Shown here: positions 17,786 to 26,792 of the stretch, piece by piece
Layout of the letters: each line of letters starts with the position of its first letter
Position numbering within the stretch: the stretch's first letter is position 1
Assembly: GCF_009770985.1 (NCBI RefSeq)
Contig: NZ_WSRW01000001.1
Location: 62,001 to 126,000 of the forward strand
Direction: 5' to 3'
Source: Mucilaginibacter lacusdianchii
Lineage (GTDB): Bacteria > Bacteroidota > Bacteroidia > Sphingobacteriales > Sphingobacteriaceae
DNA length: 64,000 nucleotides
Translations under genes and position numbers: made by a program
Notes under the pieces: generated by a model
Database searches by the model: none
What the model was told of the DNA's origin: nothing
Seen by the model: only the letters and a program-made list of their open reading frames with translations

Positions 17786-20368
17786 TTAAAACCGGTAACC
17801 AATATTTACATAAACCATATGCCCTTCTGTTGATCGGGCAAAAGTTCCCTGGATTAATACCAATTCGGCAGGTACAAAATACAAACCTCCACCATAACCA
17901 TCGTGCCAGCGACTTGACGATTCGTTAGGCACCCATACCCTACCAATATCGTTAAACAATGTCATGCCTACACTGCCGGGAAAAAGGTATGAGTTAAAAT
18001 CAAACAGTTTTAAACGCATCTCCAGATTGTTGTAAACCATGCTTTTACCAGTGAAACGCCACGTACGGTAACCGCGTAAATTATCAGAACCACCCAATTT
18101 CAGCTGCTGGAAATATTCGGCATCACCAAAGGTAGTACCGCCACCAAAACGCGCAGCCAGCACCAATACCGAATCTTTATCAGGATTGATATAAAAACTA
18201 AATTCAGACTCCAGCTGTGCATACCGCATGTTATTTTGGTTTAACTGCTGTACGCCGTTTAATGTAGAATTCCAGTAAACGCCCTTTGATGGAGTTAACG
18301 GATTGTTCCGGGTATCTAACTCGGCACCAACAACTAAACCTGCGTAAGTTTTGGTTGAGAATATATCCCGAGCCTGATTTTGCGCTGCATAACCGCGTAA
18401 AAACTTATTATCGTTAGGCTGCTCGCCGCTGTAATAAAACTGACCAGATACACCTCCACTCAAACGCCAGTTGTCATACTGATGGCTTAACCGTGCATCT
18501 CCATAAACATGATCGTAGCGGGTACGATAAAATACGATGTTGTTGTTTTTATCGCTGTAACTGGTTTCATTACCCACCCCAAAAAAGTTGCTCATATTAT
18601 GCGGCCCTCTTGAGGTAAAGTGTATGTTCAAATCGTTGTTACCAATCAGTTTAATCCAATCGCCACGGTAATTAATGCGGAAAGACTCGCGGTTGAAGGC
18701 ATAACTAACCAACAACTCCTGGCGCATTTCGTAAGGTGTTTTTCTGAAGCCATTTTTAGTATAAGCAAAACCACCGGTTAATATTACGCCATAGTCATTA
18801 TTGTACCGTGCATATACAATGGGCTGAAAACGATCGTACAAAAAGTTTTTCCGATCAAAGTAGTTCACCACCGTGTCTTCGCCAGTGTGTATATGTGCCC
18901 TTGACTTTTCAGGAAAAACGTTTTGTTGGTCTGACCGGTCATATACGTGCAGTTTACTTTTGTTATCCACCTGCTTATCTACCTTAAAGGTATCTACATC
19001 TTCACCACCAATCATGCGTACTTTAATAGGTGATTTACCCGTGCCACTTACGTTAAACGCATCATTACCGCCAAAGCCATAAATGCGTACCTCTTTGGTG
19101 TAAGCCGGGTCAAAGCTACGGTGATAAACCACTTGAGCTTCAGTACTGTCTTTTTTCACTTTATGGATAGTGACATTCACTTTTCCATCAGCCTGTTCAT
19201 CAACGTCTACACGTTCGCGTTTAGAAGAGGCCGGTACATCTACCAATCGTGACAGAAAGTGATAATATTCAATAGCCTGCTTGCCAATATTATTTCGGCG
19301 GGCTATCATAATACGTTTGGTTTCTTCGCCTGTTATCGCGTATGCATTAGCTGGCATTTTGTGCAGAGCCTTGTCTATTACATCATCAGTAAGATGGTTT
19401 TGCACATAGGCAATCTGTTCCTGCCAATCCTTTTCATCCAAATCGTTTAGAAAATACCGGTCAAAGTAACGGGCATTGAAGTTCCAAGTTTTGATATCCC
19501 GAATCTCAGCCGAATAAGGTTGAAACTTGGTTTTTAGCCATTGGTGGGCTACTATCCAAGGTAACACACCCGATGTTTTGTAATAAACCTGGTCGCGGTC
19601 GCGCGGTATAGGTGTATATATGGTTTGTTTCTTGGTTTTGTCTTTATCCCAGCGCCACTGGTCGTCATGGCGGTCCCAGTCGCCTATAATCATATCCAGC
19701 AAACGTGCACGCAGCACCATTTTCTGTTCTACGCTAACGTCGTTATCGTCGCGCAGCTTCTTTTGTACCTTTTTGGTATTGTCGGTATTCTCTGAATCCA
19801 GTGGCTCGCGTTCTTCAAACAGGTAAATACTGTTTTTGTAATCCTTACGAAACTCGCCCAAAGCCGGGTCATCGCCCACATACACAATCTCGGGGTTTGA
19901 ATGCGGTACATTTAGGGCATCAGCTAAAGTTGGTACGGTAAGCGCCGCAAAAGGGTTTGAAGTTGAAATCTGATCCTGCAGAATAGCTTTGGCAATGGTT
20001 GGCCTCAAATTAGCCGGCAAGGCACGCTCTGGGTACTTTTGCACCGAACGCAAAACCCACTCCTGTCCGTTTTTGTCTTTAAGGCGCAAGGAACGGGTTT
20101 GCAACCCGCCTCCTTTTTGAATTACGGTTAAACCACCTTTCTCGGTGCCTAAGTGTATAACACGCAACTGTACAGGCAAGGCCCAAAGCTTGCGATAGTT
20201 TTCTCCTAACAACACTCTATGTATGCCGCTTACTTTATTATACTCAGGCTCTATAGATAAAGTAATGGTGCCATCGTTTTTTTGTGCATAGGTAAGTGGG
20301 GCCTCAAATACAAGGCCTAACATAAGTAACAGAAAATAATATTTAATTCCGGGTATATTTATAAACAT
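17786..20368 (-). CDS. BamA/TamA-type outer-membrane barrel with kinase-like middle region
   Basis: 860 residues with an N-terminal signal peptide (to about 29). The C-terminal half is a surface-antigen (Bac_surface_Ag/BamA-like) barrel with LGGSDNLRGYRTWRFTG, the conserved loop-6 RGY motif, and a final aromatic strand ending VNIGYRF. The region at about 60-300 holds LLDMIIGDWDRHDDQWRW (GDWDRH at 229-234) and IPRDRDQV (255-261). These look like the catalytic-loop and metal-binding motifs of atypical PI3/4-kinase, Fam20 or CotH-like kinases. Some relatives have a metallophosphoesterase domain in front; none is present here. The barrel call is firm; a kinase-like domain is inference from two motifs. 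Confidence 0.82.
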   Translation of the reverse strand: MFINIPGIKYYFLLLMLGLVFEAPLTYAQKNDGTITLSIEPEYNKVSGIHRVLLGENYRKLWALPVQLRVIHLGTEKGGLTVIQKGGGLQTRSLRLKDKNGQEWVLRSVQKYPERALPANLRPTIAKAILQDQISTSNPFAALTVPTLADALNVPHSNPEIVYVGDDPALGEFRKDYKNSIYLFEEREPLDSENTDNTKKVQKKLRDDNDVSVEQKMVLRARLLDMIIGDWDRHDDQWRWDKDKTKKQTIYTPIPRDRDQVYYKTSGVLPWIVAHQWLKTKFQPYSAEIRDIKTWNFNARYFDRYFLNDLDEKDWQEQIAYVQNHLTDDVIDKALHKMPANAYAITGEETKRIMIARRNNIGKQAIEYYHFLSRLVDVPASSKRERVDVDEQADGKVNVTIHKVKKDSTEAQVVYHRSFDPAYTKEVRIYGFGGNDAFNVSGTGKSPIKVRMIGGEDVDTFKVDKQVDNKSKLHVYDRSDQQNVFPEKSRAHIHTGEDTVVNYFDRKNFLYDRFQPIVYARYNNDYGVILTGGFAYTKNGFRKTPYEMRQELLVSYAFNRESFRINYRGDWIKLIGNNDLNIHFTSRGPHNMSNFFGVGNETSYSDKNNNIVFYRTRYDHVYGDARLSHQYDNWRLSGGVSGQFYYSGEQPNDNKFLRGYAAQNQARDIFSTKTYAGLVVGAELDTRNNPLTPSKGVYWNSTLNGVQQLNQNNMRYAQLESEFSFYINPDKDSVLVLAARFGGGTTFGDAEYFQQLKLGGSDNLRGYRTWRFTGKSMVYNNLEMRLKLFDFNSYLFPGSVGMTLFNDIGRVWVPNESSSRWHDGYGGGLYFVPAELVLIQGTFARSTEGHMVYVNIGYRF

Positions 20369-20650
20369 GTGTTGGATGAATAATATATGGCTGTATCTAA
20401 CGTTATAACAACCAATATAACCTCAAATTGATTGCTGCCAATTACAACATCCAATTGGCTGATTTGTGAGAAGAGAAGTGCAAAATTCTTTGATTATTAC
20501 CGTCACTGTCATATCGGTATAATTTAAAGATATATTTAAACTTATAGTTAAGTTTTAGTTAGTTTTGTGTAACTTACTTTACTAATCCGACGTTAAAAGT
20601 CAAGTTATTCGGTTTAACGTATTACACATTAACCAATGTTACCCTAATAA

Positions 20651-21331
20651 ATGAAGTTTAAACTTATTGTATTTTTTCTGCTGCTACAGGTGTCTTTTGC
20701 ACACGCGCAAAATTGGGATGTTAGCTTACTTAATAAGTTGAATCCTAATTCCACTTCCGAAAACAAGGCTTGGCGTACGCTTTCTAACAATGCAATGGCC
20801 ATATCGGCAGCTGCACCGTTTACCATGTATGCCATCGGCATGCTTAATCATGACGAAAGGTTAAAACATAATGCGTTAACCACCGGAGCGGCATTACTGG
20901 GCAATACCATACTTACTTTTAGTATGAAAGATATTATACAACGCCCACGTCCGTTTGTAACCTGGTCTAACCAGATTGTTCCGCAAGGGCAGGCAGCGGC
21001 GGGTTATTCTTTTCCATCTGGGCATACATCAACCGTCTTTAACATTGCTACATCATTAAGTTTATCAGTACCTAAATGGTATGTGATAGCACCTGCTTAT
21101 ACGTTTGCAGCTGCCACCGCTTATTCCCGCATGTACAGGGGTGCTCACTACCCTAGCGATGTTTTAGGTGGTATGATTTTAGGCGTTGGCTCATCATACC
21201 TTACCTTTAAACTTCAAAAAATAATGTACCGCCATAAAGCCAATCGGGAAGCGGCGTTGGCAAGAGAAAGTCAAGCACCGTTGTACAATCCAATACTGCT
21301 ATCTAAAGCGGATACGCTAGCTAGTGATTAA
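20651..21331 (+). CDS. PAP2-family phosphatase
   Basis: 226 residues with a signal peptide (MKFKLIVFFLLLQVSFAHA). The three acid-phosphatase motifs are intact: K-x6-RP in KDIIQRPRPF, PSGH in FPSGHTS, and SR-x5-H-x3-D in SRMYRGAHYPSDV. Members dephosphorylate lipid phosphates such as undecaprenyl-pyrophosphate or phosphatidic acid at the periplasmic side. Two or three hydrophobic segments support membrane association. It is divergent from the barrel gene, with a 282-base spacer holding both promoters. Confidence 0.9.
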   Translation: MKFKLIVFFLLLQVSFAHAQNWDVSLLNKLNPNSTSENKAWRTLSNNAMAISAAAPFTMYAIGMLNHDERLKHNALTTGAALLGNTILTFSMKDIIQRPRPFVTWSNQIVPQGQAAAGYSFPSGHTSTVFNIATSLSLSVPKWYVIAPAYTFAAATAYSRMYRGAHYPSDVLGGMILGVGSSYLTFKLQKIMYRHKANREAALARESQAPLYNPILLSKADTLASD

Positions 21332-21342
21332 TAATATAATTG

Positions 21343-21383
21343 TTACAAAAGGTCACCTGTTTTAAGTGGGTGACCTTTTGTAA
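21343..21383 (+). terminator. terminator hairpin between convergent genes
   Basis: Perfect 15-bp stem (21343-21357 with 21369-21383), 11-nt loop. It lies between the PAP2 gene and the convergent GAF gene and could serve both. Confidence 0.75.
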
Positions 21384-21429
21384 TAGAATGTACCGTGCAA
21401 TAATCTCGTTATTGTGCTTCTACAAACAG

Positions 21430-23778
21430 TTACTCCTCAAAATTCACACTTACACGTAACGCTTTCAAGCCAGCTACACCCTGAAGTTCTTCCAATTCCA
21501 GGCGTTCTATAGTCGGGAGCAGCAAATTTTGTGTTTGTAGTTGTTTAATATAGCTTATCTGCTCTTCTGCCTCGGCATCCGTGAAATAAACCAGCGCTAT
21601 CTTACCGGGTTGTGTGAGTCGTTCACTTCCATCGGCCAGCATTACTTTGTCTATCCGCTTTTTGATTACTTCATAACGGATGTTGTAAGCCCCTTCTACG
21701 TCAAACCGGCGTTCGTCGTTCCGGAAACTGATATCAATAGGCATGCTGTGGATAAATATCAATTGCGTAGTTTGCAATGCAGCCGGCATTTGATCCATCA
21801 GACGGTGCGTTAAACGGGATACTTCAACCATAGAGGTTAACTGCCAGATACGCATCTTTCGCAAATAATCTTGTGTAAAGGGTATCTTTGGTGTAATGGC
21901 CTGCCCCACGTAGATGTCGTATTCTACCCCATCTGTCCTTATTTTTTCAAAGTAGCATGGGTATAACGCCTGCAATTGTTTCTCGGCTTGCTCAAAGTAG
22001 TTATTCACTGCACCGTTAATCATTTGCATCGCCATTTCCAGGCGGTTGCGATGCGTAAAGGCTGGGCCTTCACAATCCAGCGCAATCATATCCAGGTAAG
22101 CGTCTACAGTATCGGCAGCATCCGGATGTTGTTGTTTGTAATGGGTTAAACTTAAGCCGGCTTCACTTTCTAAAAACTGTTCAATCAACATCTCATCGCT
22201 GGTAGTAATAAAGCTTTCCACTACTTGCTGCCAGTGTTTTGCCTTATTAATTAGATCAGCCCATTGTTCATCGGGATGCTGCGCCTGTACAGTTTGCAGA
22301 GTTTTCACCAGTAATTTAAGAACTCTTTTTAAATCTTGCTGTAAGGCTAAATTACGCTCAACTGTTGAATTTCGAATATCAATAGCGCCGTATAAGGGAT
22401 AAACATCTTTAAAAACAATACTACCTATCTTAATTTTATTGCCCTTGTTTTTCGGGATGCGCAACCATTTCCAGGCTGTTTCGTTAAACTTCCATTGCAC
22501 AGAGGGTTGCAGGGATGTAAACTTATCTTTTATTACTGCATCAATACGTTCGTTAAAATGTTCAATGCTATTTTGCAGCAGTTGTGCAATAAGTGGCAAG
22601 GCAAATTCCAAACGCGACAGCAGGTTTTCATAAAACACCAGTTCTTTTTCAGAATACACCTCCATCACACCTGCAATGTGCTTGTGGTAATATACCGGAA
22701 TAAGCGCATACGATTTAATACCCGCCTGCCTTAAGGTTCTTAAAAAGGAGTATTTTTGTTGCTTTGACTCTGATATCGAGCTAAAAAAAACTGCTTTAGG
22801 CTGGGCCTCATAACGTTCAACTAAAGCACAAAAAGTCTCTTCGGCCAAGCCGTATTTGTGGGCCGATTGAATAAGTATACTCTGTGAGCACGATGTCATA
22901 TCAAACACCGGTTCGCCGTTCAACTTCAAAAATGGCAACAGGCCAAAACTTACATCGTTGTTCTCAGTAAGCGTTTTTAGCGAGTTGATAACTTGCTTAT
23001 ATAGTTCTTGCTCGTCATCTACAAAATTATTAATGGCTTCACGGATGTTGTCAATAGATCGACGGGGCGTTACATCTTCCATCGTTATCACCGAAAACCC
23101 CTCTAACTTAAACAAGCTTAATGGTAAAATATCCTGCAATATTTCTACACCGGCGTCATCATGCAGGTAATTTTCGATAGTTTCAAATTCCAGTTCAGGC
23201 AGTTCGCCTTTTACTTTGATATCAATAAAACTGGTATCAATATGGATACGGTAATAGCGGGTTAAACCGGTATTGGCATTAGAATAAGAGTAGTATACAT
23301 GGTTACTTAAAACCGACGTAAAATCATATAGCCTTTTAAGTATAAGCCGGTAAATGTATTCCAGTTGCTGTTTATAAAAAGCATCATCGTTAGTAATGAT
23401 AGATGGCCAGGTGTTGTTAATATCCTGACTGGTGATAAACTCATAAAAAGCATCAGTACTGTATAGTATTTTATTAGGTACTGGTGTGCTAAGACCCCAC
23501 AAATAAGCCTTTTCACTTAATAGTGCGGGTGATAGTGCACTATAAATCAATTCAAGTGCGTATTCATCTTTTTTTATCTGGTTGGTTTCTGGCTCGTGCC
23601 CAGGTTGCACGCCATCATTAAAATGATCGAGTATAAAGCGGTAAAATCTGCCTTTAACCGTATCCTCAGTCGTCAGACGTTCTTCTACATGGTCAATAAA
23701 TGGCTTGAAAGACAACGTTGTTTCAACCAAGTTTAAACCAGACAAGCTCTTATTGATGTAAAATGAAGTAGTTTGCAT
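21430..23778 (-). CDS. GAF-domain protein, last gene of the ppk operon
   Basis: 782 residues from ATG 23778; a TTG nine codons earlier is less likely. It is soluble, with no signal peptide. The centre (about 270-400) reads as a GAF domain: AVFFSSISES, FLRTLRQAGIKSYALIPVYY and HIAGVMEVYSEKE, the last being the typical GAF strand pair. The flanking N- and C-terminal regions are long, helical and unassigned. It lies 74 bases behind the SdiA-like lipoprotein gene and follows ppk1 on the same strand, so a signalling role tied to polyphosphate is conceivable but not shown. Confidence 0.65.
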   Translation of the reverse strand: MQTTSFYINKSLSGLNLVETTLSFKPFIDHVEERLTTEDTVKGRFYRFILDHFNDGVQPGHEPETNQIKKDEYALELIYSALSPALLSEKAYLWGLSTPVPNKILYSTDAFYEFITSQDINNTWPSIITNDDAFYKQQLEYIYRLILKRLYDFTSVLSNHVYYSYSNANTGLTRYYRIHIDTSFIDIKVKGELPELEFETIENYLHDDAGVEILQDILPLSLFKLEGFSVITMEDVTPRRSIDNIREAINNFVDDEQELYKQVINSLKTLTENNDVSFGLLPFLKLNGEPVFDMTSCSQSILIQSAHKYGLAEETFCALVERYEAQPKAVFFSSISESKQQKYSFLRTLRQAGIKSYALIPVYYHKHIAGVMEVYSEKELVFYENLLSRLEFALPLIAQLLQNSIEHFNERIDAVIKDKFTSLQPSVQWKFNETAWKWLRIPKNKGNKIKIGSIVFKDVYPLYGAIDIRNSTVERNLALQQDLKRVLKLLVKTLQTVQAQHPDEQWADLINKAKHWQQVVESFITTSDEMLIEQFLESEAGLSLTHYKQQHPDAADTVDAYLDMIALDCEGPAFTHRNRLEMAMQMINGAVNNYFEQAEKQLQALYPCYFEKIRTDGVEYDIYVGQAITPKIPFTQDYLRKMRIWQLTSMVEVSRLTHRLMDQMPAALQTTQLIFIHSMPIDISFRNDERRFDVEGAYNIRYEVIKKRIDKVMLADGSERLTQPGKIALVYFTDAEAEEQISYIKQLQTQNLLLPTIERLELEELQGVAGLKALRVSVNFEE

Positions 23779-23852
23779 ATAATGCTCTGTGGCAATATTA
23801 ATCAATTATTAAAAATTGATTAAAACAAGCTGCAAATTTAAAACCAAGTCTG

Positions 23853-24722
23853 TTATTTCTGGCTTGAAAGGTACTTAAACTCTAAAATATTACCTCTACT
23901 AAACTCATCTCCCTCGTTTGAGATAAAAAGCGTGCCTTTTTGATCAAAAGCAATACCCTCGGGCTGGCGGAAGGTTCTCGGGTTTAATGGATAAACTGCT
24001 GTTACTTTAAAACTATCATCGGCAACTACCAGTAATTTGTTGACAGATGAAACGATATACCACTCTTTAGTACGCGGATTATAAGCCATAGCAGACGGAC
24101 GGAACTTAATTTTCTTATCATCTACAAACTGATGTATCTGTGAAACCTCAATTTTGAAGTTACCGGCCGGCTTTAATGACCCATCTGTTTGCATATCAAA
24201 AACGTAGCCCGTACTGCTTTGAGTTGTTTTTTCGTCGGCACAGTTTTTACAAAGCACGTATACTTTTTTAGTAGACGCATTAGCAAACAAGCTTTCATAT
24301 TCGCCCATTGGCAATAAATCGGCCAGTTCATGTACATCTGCAGCTTCTGATTCGTGAATGCCGCTTAGCGGAAACATATATAGCTTTCCATTACTTTTCA
24401 GCACAATAACCTGATCATTGCAAATGGCTATATCTTCATAATCACCGTGCTTGCCAAACTTTGTTTTCTGAAATTTAGGTGCTGTTATGCGACCATAAAA
24501 CAGACGACCCTCTTCATCCTGAATAGCGTAAACTGTTTTGGTGTCAAAGTTATTAAAGGCGATACCCGATATTTCCAGCAAATCTTCAGGCATATTATGC
24601 TTTTCGGGCTCCCGGAAATTATAACCTTTGGGGCTTTTATAAGCGGTTTGATTTTCTTTTTGCCCGCACGAAAAGGTTACCACGCCTAATAATATATATA
24701 ATAGTACAACAGCTTTTTTCAT
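23853..24722 (-). CDS. SdiA-regulated-like beta-propeller lipoprotein
   Basis: 289 residues from ATG 24722. The lipobox is VVTFSCGQ. The mature part has DLLEISGIAFNN, DYEDIAICNDQV, FRPSAMAYNPRTKEWYIVSS and RQPEGIAFDQKGTLFISNEG, repeating strands typical of the SdiA-regulated (PF06977) propeller family. It lies 21 bases after ppk1, probably in the same operon. Ligand and role unknown; an outer-envelope location is expected. Confidence 0.78.
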   Translation of the reverse strand: MKKAVVLLYILLGVVTFSCGQKENQTAYKSPKGYNFREPEKHNMPEDLLEISGIAFNNFDTKTVYAIQDEEGRLFYGRITAPKFQKTKFGKHGDYEDIAICNDQVIVLKSNGKLYMFPLSGIHESEAADVHELADLLPMGEYESLFANASTKKVYVLCKNCADEKTTQSSTGYVFDMQTDGSLKPAGNFKIEVSQIHQFVDDKKIKFRPSAMAYNPRTKEWYIVSSVNKLLVVADDSFKVTAVYPLNPRTFRQPEGIAFDQKGTLFISNEGDEFSRGNILEFKYLSSQK

Positions 24723-24743
24723 TGTTATTAATTGTATTAGCAA

Positions 24744-26789
24744 TTATGCATTTGCCGTACGATTTTGCAGCATTTCATAAATTAACTGCTGCGACCGTAC
24801 CGGCGCATCATTACTTTCAACAGGAATATTGTTAAGTTGTTCGTCAATTCGTACAGCTTGTGTGTTATCACGCAGTTGCAGGTCCAGCATCTGCAATATT
24901 TCGCCCTTTACTTGCTCGTCAACTACCGGGAAGCAAACCTCGATACGATGATAAATGTTACGGTTCATCCAGTCGGCCGAACCCATGAACAATTTGGGGT
25001 TGCCTTGGTTACCGAAAACAAAGATACGGCCATGCTCCAGGTAGCGATCTACAATGCGGGTAACCGTAATATTTTCGCTCATGCCCGGCACGCCCGGTAT
25101 CAATCGGCATATACTGCGTACAATCATTTTAATCTGCACACCGGCCTGGGAGGCTTCGTAAAGCTTATTAATCAGCACCTCCTCTTCCAGATTATTCAGT
25201 TTGATATGGATATAAGCCGGCAAACCTTGACGGGCCAAGGCAATCTCTTCATCTATCAGTTCCAAAAAACGGCTTTGCAAATTAAACTGTGCCACTAGCA
25301 AATGCTGAAACGGAATCAAATCAGGTGAAGTGGGCTTTTCGCGGCGGGCCAAAAACAAAAACAGCAGCTCCATTTCGCGCAGCAGGTGATGATTGGCCGT
25401 AAACAGAATGTGGTCAGTATAAAAACGTGCCGTATTTTCATTAAAATTACCGGTAGCCAGCAAGCCGCGGTACATGGTACGGTAACCATTTGACAGCTTT
25501 ACCAGTGCGATTTTGGCATGCACCTTTAATGCAGTAACGCTGTATATCAGTCGGGCCCCAGCCGCACTTAGCTTTTTAGCCCACTTGATGTTGTTGGCTT
25601 CATCAAACCGGGCTTTTAGCTCAATCATTACATACACCTGCTTGCCGTTTTTAGCAGCGCTGATGAGTGCATTCACAATTTTCGAATCGCTGGCTACACG
25701 ATATAACGTTACATAAATTTCCTGCACATCGGGCCGGATGGCTGCCTCGTTGAAAAAGCGCAACACCGCATGATAGTCCTGATACGGCGGATGCAAAACG
25801 TAATCTTGCTGACCGATGCTATCTAGTATAGAATCTGCCTCGGCCAGCGTATTATGCCGCAAGGCCGGCCATTTGGGCGCTGTTAAAGCTGAATTTTTGA
25901 CCGGAAAGCTGGCCAAATCGCGCAAGTTATGGTAAACACCACCGGCAACAGCGCTACCTTCCTGCAAATTCAGCACATGGCTAATGATGCTTAAGGAACG
26001 TAACGGTAAACCGGGCTGGTATAAAAAGCGGGTAGCCAAACCAAAGTCGCGCTTGCCTAACTGCTTTTCTACCGCTGTGGCCAAGTCAACATTAAACTCG
26101 TCTTTGATATCGAACTCCGCATCGCGGGTTACTTTAAAGCTATAGCAACCCGTAATTTTAGTAGAAAAAACTTTATCAAGGTTATAGCGCACTATATCAT
26201 CCAGAAAAGCAATGTACGTTTCGCCGTCTGCTGTTACGGTAAAAAAGCGGGGCAACTCGTCTGATGGGATGTTGACCACCATCAATGTTTCAATGCCCTC
26301 CTCTTCCAGCACTACCAGAAAGTACAGCTTGTTATTCTCCGGAAAAAACGTTGTGTTTTCCGTTAATTCAACCGGCTGCAAAAAGGCCAGCACTTCACCA
26401 AAAAAATAATCGGTTGTTTGTTGCTTGATGGCTGCTGGGAAGGGTAAATTATAAAGCAGCTGTATATGGTTAGCCTGCAATTGCGGCAAAATATCCTGCG
26501 TTAGGATACGACCATATTGCTCCTGCTGGGCCTGTATCATCTGCTGGGCTTGCAGAAACTCATCAGGAAGTACCTCTACATCCAAGGCTTTATGATTGCG
26601 CTCCTGCAATTTTTGCAAGGCCCTTAATACTGGCATCCGTACCCTGTAAAACTCATCCAGGTTGGATGAAAATATAGACAGGAAGGTAATCCGGTCTAAC
26701 AACGGTACCGGTCCACGGGCTGCTTCCTGCAACACACGGCCGTTAAAGGTTAGCCAGCTTAAATCGCGATTAAAGTAGGTTGTTACCAT
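24744..26789 (-). CDS. ppk1: polyphosphate kinase 1
   Basis: 681 residues, full length for PPK1, which reversibly polymerises the gamma phosphate of ATP into polyphosphate at the inner membrane. The N-terminus is YFNRDLSWLTFNGRVLQEA, then FLSIFSSNLDEFYRVRM. The phospholipase-D-like C-terminal half has ALKVHAKIALV with the autophosphorylated histidine, TGNFNENTARFYTDH and MGSADWMNRNIYHRIEV. It starts three bases after the HD-PycTM gene stop and is followed after 21 bases by a lipoprotein gene, so it is an operon member. Confidence 0.97.
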   Translation of the reverse strand: MVTTYFNRDLSWLTFNGRVLQEAARGPVPLLDRITFLSIFSSNLDEFYRVRMPVLRALQKLQERNHKALDVEVLPDEFLQAQQMIQAQQEQYGRILTQDILPQLQANHIQLLYNLPFPAAIKQQTTDYFFGEVLAFLQPVELTENTTFFPENNKLYFLVVLEEEGIETLMVVNIPSDELPRFFTVTADGETYIAFLDDIVRYNLDKVFSTKITGCYSFKVTRDAEFDIKDEFNVDLATAVEKQLGKRDFGLATRFLYQPGLPLRSLSIISHVLNLQEGSAVAGGVYHNLRDLASFPVKNSALTAPKWPALRHNTLAEADSILDSIGQQDYVLHPPYQDYHAVLRFFNEAAIRPDVQEIYVTLYRVASDSKIVNALISAAKNGKQVYVMIELKARFDEANNIKWAKKLSAAGARLIYSVTALKVHAKIALVKLSNGYRTMYRGLLATGNFNENTARFYTDHILFTANHHLLREMELLFLFLARREKPTSPDLIPFQHLLVAQFNLQSRFLELIDEEIALARQGLPAYIHIKLNNLEEEVLINKLYEASQAGVQIKMIVRSICRLIPGVPGMSENITVTRIVDRYLEHGRIFVFGNQGNPKLFMGSADWMNRNIYHRIEVCFPVVDEQVKGEILQMLDLQLRDNTQAVRIDEQLNNIPVESNDAPVRSQQLIYEMLQNRTANA

Positions 26790-26792
26790 AAA

